Positions 57,913 to 64,000 of a DNA stretch of 64,000 nt are shown in pieces. The stretch spans positions 27,776 through 91,775 of the forward strand of contig QNGE01002401.1 of assembly GCA_008508345.1 (NCBI GenBank), given 5' to 3'. Source of the DNA: Paragonimus westermani. Taxonomy: Eukaryota; Platyhelminthes; Trematoda; Plagiorchiida; Troglotrematidae. The first letter of the stretch is position 1. Each line of letters opens with the position of its first letter. The position numbers were made by a program, and so were the translations under genes. The notes under the pieces were generated by a model. The model was not told the DNA's origin, did not search any database, and worked only from the letters and a program-made list of their open reading frames with translations.

Positions 57913-60144
57913 TTATAGAATATCAATTTTTGCGAACAGACTGTAGTATTCCGATCGAACAAGGGAGCACCTGAGCTTGCGCTTAGAATTCGGAGCCAAG
58001 GCTTCTGTAACTGTCAGTATTTTCTCTGACAATGACTTGATTTCACCTTGAGAAACATCATGTTTCAGCAGTACCGCCGACAACTGTCCGAGTTGTAACC
58101 AGAGACCACAGTTATGAACTCGTTTTAAGATAGCATTTAGGTGCGCAGCATGTTCACCATGTTCTGTGTTACTGTATGCCATAATAACATCTCTAGCCAT
58201 TTCATCAATTGATTTGTCAAGCGTTGATATGTGCACGGTGGCTCCGATAAGCCGAACAATAGACAGTTAGAGTGACACTGTTTCTTGCCCACTGTGAACG
58301 TGGCTTTCTCAAGACTCGTAGATGTCAACAGCACTTGCCAGCATCCGTGACGCAAACTCCACACCGTAAACAACTTCGTCTGGTTTAACTAATCAAAAAA
58401 GCGAGGGGCAGTGTTGGCCTGCGTTACCACACTCAGTCCCCTAAAACTCACACACAAGCAGAATTCCCGGTTGGATATCATCACAAGAACAGGCGAGTTG
58501 TACAAACTGCCGGCTTCTTCAGTGACGCCCTCAGACAACACGTTCTGCACTTGCTATCTCACTTCCTCTTCGAGGTGGAGCAGTATTCAGTGGGGTCCTT
58601 GCGGTCAGAACCCCGGGAGCTTGTATTTCATGTTCAATGCAGCTGCAGAAGAAGTATGAATCTTCGTCATTCCTCAATAACTCAGTGAACAGGAACAAGG
58701 AGACTGTCCAAATGGGGGTCTCGCATGTGCGCAGTTGGCTGACGCCATTCTGTTGCTGTCTCGCGAGCGTCAGGGAACCGTACTCGGTTGATAGCTTTCC
58801 GAGCACCTCATCAATCACAGTATGTGTTGTAGAAAAGAAATCAGCCACAATTATTGCCCATCTAGTTTCTGAAGACATAATAAAACAATGCTTCACGATA
58901 TACGTACTCATCATTCTTCCATATCCTAAACTATTGAACTATGACCCACAACTTGTCGGATTACCACAGATTTCGATTCAACGTTTTGCTTCTCTCTATA
59001 CGCGGCTCCTGTATTGGCCAAGCACTACTCTATCTTCCCGTCAACCCCACCACTTAAATGTAAAAACCCCTTCTCTATCATCAGTTGACCTGTCCAACAA
59101 AACGTACAATCATGGAACAGTTCAATCCTAGACCTCTTAAGCAGTCGTGACAGACGCTCCCTCTGTGAGTGCCGATTTGTACAACTGGCGTCACTTCCTA
59201 GATTACTGTCCTTCCGGGACGTTGCTCTTGACACAGCTACACCCGATGCCAGCTGCTCTATTGCTGTCGGGGAAGGTTTATTTTCCCCCAAAATGACTTG
59301 TTTCAACAGTGATTCGAAAAACATTCTGCGATTTCAAATCGTTCTGTGCCACAACAGGCCGAAAACCAATTTTGGCGCAAGTTCACCGTTGAGAGTCAAG
59401 TTCCTCACCGTCTTCTGGGACTTCAGGTGTAGTTGCGTTCCGTACTACGTGTTCGAGATCCGTATGGCGTATATTCGTACGCTAGCCATTTAGAGCTTTT
59501 ACTGATAACGTGCGTAATATTAGGTGCTTTCTACATCCATTCAAGTGTCCCCTTGCTCGCAACGCTGCTCACATCCGCCGAGGCTAGAGGTCGCAAATCC
59601 TGTGTCACTTTCGCAAGCACACCAAGGTCTACCCGTCAGCTAACGACGCAGACTAGACCGTTAGCAGCCATCAGAAGAACTTCGACAAACTTCCGTCAAT
59701 AACCGCCGTCGCGGCCTTTGACCTGGCTTGGGTAAAGTCCATTTCACTAATTTGTAGAGAATGGCAGCGAACACAGAGAGGTCCGTTCATTGTCTAGGCC
59801 GGGCGACAAAGAATAAATGAGTGTCGGTCGGCCTAGCTGTTCAACGCAGCCATCATTACCTCCTTCGCAGCAGCCCATTCCATCTCCAAAGAGCCTCTTC
59901 GCACTGTGTCCAGCATTAATTTCGTCCTTCCGTCCACCAACGTCGGCAGGGTGGCCAAATCTCCATGACAGGTGTTGATTCCTAACACCATAACGACCTC
60001 ACTGAAGTTTTCTAATACGCCCGTTGCGGTTGGAAGATCTCCATCCTCACATTCAACTGTTGTGCCCGCTTGGTCCGGGAAGTTGACTATAGCTGGAAAT
60101 TCACTACAAGGTGTATGAAAATACACAACCACGGATAAAAGCAC
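57913..60144 (-). mobile_element. Ty3/gypsy retrotransposon 3, heavily decayed
   Basis: A relative of gypsy 1 on the same strand. From upstream: gag (59833-60144, LMLDTVRRGSLEMEWAAAKE), a broken zinc-knuckle/protease region (59025-59324), pol start (58531-58914, CSCIEHEIQAPGVLTARTPL), RT palm (58137-58373, FTVWSLRHGCWQVLL; TFTVGKKQCHSNCLLFGLSE) and RT thumb (57913-58236, HAAHLNAILKRVHNCGLWL; SLSEKILTVTEALAP). It stops near 57913 and the rest of pol is missing. Each block aligns with the matching block of gypsy 1, and the catalytic D of LDL is changed to S. Confidence 0.72.
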
Positions 60145-60958
60145 TATTTCGCATCACTAAAGTGTATTCACATCCTAGATAGCGCAATGACAGTCCTTTT
60201 GGTAACACGTTCCGTACAGTGCACACATACGTTTCCAATGGTCGCTTTCAGTCCCCTGTCTTCCTGATGTTGACACGCACTTTAGTTTCTGAGTTCGAAT
60301 CGTGCTATACTGCTAACAAACAAAGCAACGCAGCATAGCAGTCCTATCGTGGGTTCGAACCTATTCGGAATTAAGACACTACACAATTAGGGTTTTTGTT
60401 GCTAACCTTTTTTATTCATATGCAAGTCATCATATTACACCACCCCCCAAGCCGTCAACTGCTTAGCCCAGAAGTAAGCAGGTCGACAGCCTAAGTCTTC
60501 GGACCGCTGAACAATGAGTGGCTGGCTTCAATCTGTCCTTTCTAGCATATGTCCGGTTACAAATCTTATTGCCACTTACTTAACAATGTCCACCTCTAAC
60601 GTATGCGAAAGAAAGCACACGCCGATGGCTGAATGGTCGAAAACAGTGAAGGTTACTCATTACGAGTATCCATGTTGGACGATTGAAAAGTAACCGTGAA
60701 CTCATGGCTGCCGTGAATACAGACCCCGTATGCTTTGGGGATTCACCTCTCTGTCGCCAGAAATCACACGAACTGGAGACCACAACTACTTTGAGGATGG
60801 AAAGTATATTGAAGATTCGCAAAGCCACATACATCTTGAATATCAGGAGTATCTGCTACTAATTGACAGACTAGATAATGTATGGATTTGTTAAGGTCAG
60901 CTTAAATAACCATCGGTGGGAGTACCTACAGAAACAGAGTATGAACGCGTGAACCTAC
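60145..60958. other. SNAP29 intron
   Basis: Contains a tRNA-like GGTTCGAACC near 60353-60362 and TTCGAAT near 60295 but no complete cloverleaf. It may be the 5' leader or LTR remains of gypsy 3. Confidence 0.35.
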
Positions 60959-61197
60959 TTTCGAGAGAACAGGTTCCGTATGCCTCCAAAAACACTAGAA
61001 ACGACATTGATGTGTCTTTGGCTTTCCTTCTGTAAATGACTAATGTCATCCAACCGTTGTTCGGCTCGAGCCAACTTCTCACCCTGCTCGAGCAGTTCTG
61101 TGGCAGTATCGATGCCAATCCGTTCGGAATTGGCGATGCTGGCTAGAGCACGCTGTTGACTGGCCTGAGTGCGAGTGTGGCTATCAAAAATCTGAGC
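60959..61197 (-). CDS. SNAP29: SNAP29-like protein, N-terminal SNARE exon (Qb helix)
   Basis: The acceptor gttttcacattcccatcctgctcag opens phase 0 and the donor CGAAA|GTAGGT closes phase 2. It encodes 79 residues: HTRTQASQQRALASIANSER, IGIDTATELLEQGEKLARAE, QRLDDISHLQKESQRHINVV, SSVFGGIRNLFSRK. This is the Qb-SNARE helix of SNAP29 (SExxG...ELxxQ...L...xxxLxxSQxHINxxxSVFGGxxNxF). The glutamine at residue 38 is the zero layer, and SVFGGxxNxF is highly specific for SNAP29. No cysteine cluster follows, so no SNAP25-style palmitoylation. The in-frame TAG just after AAG lies in the intron. Confidence 0.88.
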
Positions 61198-61626
61198 CTG
61201 AGCAGGATGGGAATGTGAAAACGGGTAAACATGAAGCAGAGCTATTTGTATATAAAAAAAAGCTGCCCACTTGATTTGGTATCATCAACTTTGGTATTCA
61301 AAAAGCAATGAAAAGATTGTTGAGGCAACAACTTAAGTTCGACATGCAACATGTTTGCAAACTTGAAAGCATAGGGTTGTAGTAGGTCAGATTTAGACTT
61401 CAAGGGGTTCATACAGATGAAGACTTGAAGCCGCTTTAAGGTTTACCGACTGACAGTTGCAATCAACGACCATCATTTAGAGTGCGCAAAATCAATGGAA
61501 TTCGGCCATTGATGCCGGGTATGTAACCTAGACAGCAATCGTTCAAAAAAAACTGGAAAGTTGTGAGCTTCAACACAGAGTTTACGATATCGTTTCCGGT
61601 CAGTTAGAAAGTTCTGAGGATGTAAC
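61198..61626. other. SNAP29 intron 5' of the Qb exon
   Basis: Nothing recognised. Confidence 0.4.
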
Positions 61627-61738
61627 GTCTAAAGCTAGAACGGACTTTTTCCCCGATGAAAGAACTGTATCAGCCGATATGCGTGCGTCAAAGAGAGACA
61701 GTGAGTCATCGTCTTCCTTATCGAAATGAGGTTTGTTG
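61627..61738 (-). CDS. SNAP29: SNAP29 candidate N-terminal exon
   Basis: After a possible acceptor (ctctgtaaacag) the minus strand reads NKPHFDKEDDDSLSLFDARI and then SADTVLSSGKKSVLALD, ending at a weak GAC|GTTACA in the phase 0 needed by the next exon. An acidic, Asn/Pro/Phe-containing N-terminus is typical of SNAP29. A TGA follows 10 codons later if no splice is used. No start codon is found in this frame, so a further 5' exon would be needed. Confidence 0.33.
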
Positions 61739-64000
61739 CTGTTTACAGAGCGATGGTCAAAGTGTCTTAATGTAATCCTACATTAAACCACATTCACATC
61801 ACCTTGTTGTGTCATGCGTTCGCTTCCGTTTCATTCAAACTAGGACAGCAAAAGACAATGGTGATTTGGTGACGGTTCAAAATTGTGTAAACAATGGTTT
61901 ATATAATCGGTCAACTTTATCAGTGAATTGGCAATGAAACACAGGAATGTAACAGGCAGTTAAGTGATTCCAAGGAACAGAAGCGAAGTGGTATACACAG
62001 ACTGCAAGTGGTACGCGAGATGAAACATGCAGCATCGTGTAGTAAGGGTATAGCTCAAAATCTTGGAAAATGAGTCTCTGCGATCTATCTGAAGAAAATC
62101 TGTATCCATAACGGTGGAGGAGGGATGACATGAAGTGTGTTTTGTGAGTCAGGCTATCCGGTAAGTTCGTTAATTCGAACAAACAAAACCATTTAAATAT
62201 AAAACGCTGGATAAAGGCTGACTCTCATCGTCTTGACATTGAGACAGACAAACTGGCCCGGAGCCATTCAAGCTTAACCTGAATCAAGGCGAAGAAAAAC
62301 AAATCGACTCCATCGTTAATCTTCCAACTGCATGCGCGAATACACAACTTGCAAATAACTATTCGCTGATAAACATGTTCAAATCGCACAAATCAAAAAT
62401 ATACTGTGGTGTACGACCAACGCCTTAGTCTGTATTCCCTAAACCACCTTCATGATAAATGACAGGCGCACCTGATGTCTAAAATATGCTCTCACGTTAA
62501 AAGTTATAGCGGAAGGCAGCATAGAATGGGCGAAAGTAGTAAGTACGTAGTGATTAACGTTTGCGTGACCCGTCTGAGAACACCGACTGCAACCATACAT
62601 CTAAGCACGTAAGATTTACACAAGCAGCTGGAGGTAACGACCATCTAGCTTTTCTGGGAGTGCCCATACGGCTGATAAATGTTTAAAATAAGACCCATAC
62701 GAAAGAAGCCTGAAATGCGCTATATAACCTATTTGGTAGCCATGTTCCGCTGGTGCAGTCTCATGCACTGATTGATGAACACATATAAGTATAAGTATAC
62801 AGGGTAATATTTTCGATGGATCATCTTTCCCGACCACATTGTTTTTGCAAACTGACCATCCGGAGCAATTTACAGACAAAATTAAGTAGTGTGGTGAGAA
62901 AAAGAATGTGACCCTAGTGGAACAGAAAGTAGCGCATATTTCGCTACCACCCAAAAGTGACGCGCCGGCCGAAACAATCACCAGTAGATTCAATACTGCT
63001 GACAATAGAACCTTTTAGGCTATCAAACTGCGTTTGCTTTAGTACTACTCCAGCATCGCATCAACAGTTACAAAATGAAATCCGGTCACTGTGGCTCTAA
63101 GTGTGTAAAGTCTTACGACTTTCTGTGAGACTAGTTACGTGGTTCGCGCAGCCAGAAACTGACATGAACATACCCGTGAGCATTATCAGCCTTGGATCAT
63201 GAGTGAACGCACCAAGACAATTACCATCCCAATCAAGGTACACCTCAACCATTCATGCCACACCATCAACTCGGTCTCTTCTCTTCGTCCGATTTACCAA
63301 GTCAAGGGCCGTCAACCGAAAGCTGAAATGCCAAATTTCGGCCACAGCTGAAATGATCCGAACTCGATTAAATAATCCGCCCTCGCGCGCACAGAAGCGC
63401 TGTATTCAGGCCTCTCGCTTGCCACGGTCCACCGCCTACACCATAATCGATCAAACCGCCACGATTCCAGCTGCGTCACAGTTGTATCAAAGCGTTGTCT
63501 CCAGCTGTACTTTTTATGTTGTTGACCTCGTTTAAAACTGTTACACGCCTTGTTCCGTTTACCGTGACAACACTGTTCCACGAGAACGTTATGTATTTGG
63601 TCTGGTGAACAACCGAAGACGAGATTGTCCGCTACGCCATTTTTTGCGGTGCCTACACTGGTGACTTTTAGCCATTTTCAAATGGGACATGTAATCGTCG
63701 TACACTCCGGCACATTAATTAAAACTGAATCATGGTTGAACGTTGGCAACTCTACAGCTAACCCGGAATGCTTTGTTAACGTCTACACGATAGTTGTTGT
63801 TATCCAGTCACGAGATGAGTTAACAACCATCCTCCAGGTTTTTAACGCAGCACATGCTTCACTGCGCTTCCAATGAGAGGAGGAATCTAACAATGAGTTC
63901 CATTTCTTCAGTGTCAAATTGACCAGACGTCAAGACGTCGAGGTTGGTATATTGTAAACCTACATGGACAGATCAATAAACGAACTTCAAAAGTTTCGTG
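61739..64000. other. Window end, no gene recognised
   Basis: This should contain the 5' end of SNAP29 if the gene lies within the window, but no first exon or promoter could be identified. Open stretches at 62616-63005 (minus) and 63203-63535 (plus) have no recognised motif. Confidence 0.35.

Noticed and set aside
60290..60370. Possible tRNA gene (GGTTCGAACC)
   Set aside because: No acceptor stem or A box in the right place; only isolated B-box-like strings.

Overview
The window looks like nuclear DNA from a parasitic flatworm, most likely a fluke (inference). The grounds are intron-rich genes with small exons inside very long introns, moderate AT content, and a dense load of decayed CR1-like LINEs, Penelope-like elements and Ty3/gypsy elements whose coding motifs resemble flatworm families. 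No rRNA, complete tRNA, CRISPR array or bacterial-type operon was found. There is one assembly gap (13690-14035).

Plus strand, about 3.0-37.06 kb: one long gene, recognised as the centriole-capping protein CP110 (CCP110). Its hallmark C-terminal block (an IQ-like helix, then VKDT, then a QLRGALAQLHDIFF segment) is split between exons 24405-24521 and 26920-27311. About 14-18 small exons with good splice signals surround it; nearly all upstream junctions are phase 0. The gene starts upstream of the window or in the unresolved first 3 kb, and ends at a TAG at 37060-37062. Its introns hold LINE, SINE and Penelope debris.

Minus strand, about 61.7-44.3 kb: a SNAP29-type Qb/Qc SNARE gene, convergent with CCP110. 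The N-terminal SNARE helix (60959-61197) and C-terminal SNARE helix (44326-44547) are clear. The linker and N-terminal exons are only tentative. The roughly 16 kb between the two helices contains at least three Ty3/gypsy insertions: the best preserved at 45.7-49.65 kb, a decayed one with a recognisable LTR at 49.7-51.8 kb, and a third at 57.9-60.15 kb.

Mobile elements: LINE 3' ends at 0.3-1.1, 8.7-9.5, 13.3-14.4, 15.95-16.17, 18.7-19.5, 29.1-29.45 and 42.3-42.7 kb; Penelope elements at 14.7-14.95, 16.18-18.65 (most of an element, with stops) and 37.9-38.6 kb; a tRNA-like SINE inside an unusual inverted/direct-repeat structure at 25.3-25.8 kb; and a (TA)18 microsatellite at 23.73 kb.

The most intriguing signal is the 3' part of CCP110. 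The exon 35459-36207 is open in two overlapping frames, each reachable through splice junctions of matching phase, so it may be dual-coding or alternatively spliced. All functional statements rest on motif recognition by eye, without alignment or transcript data.
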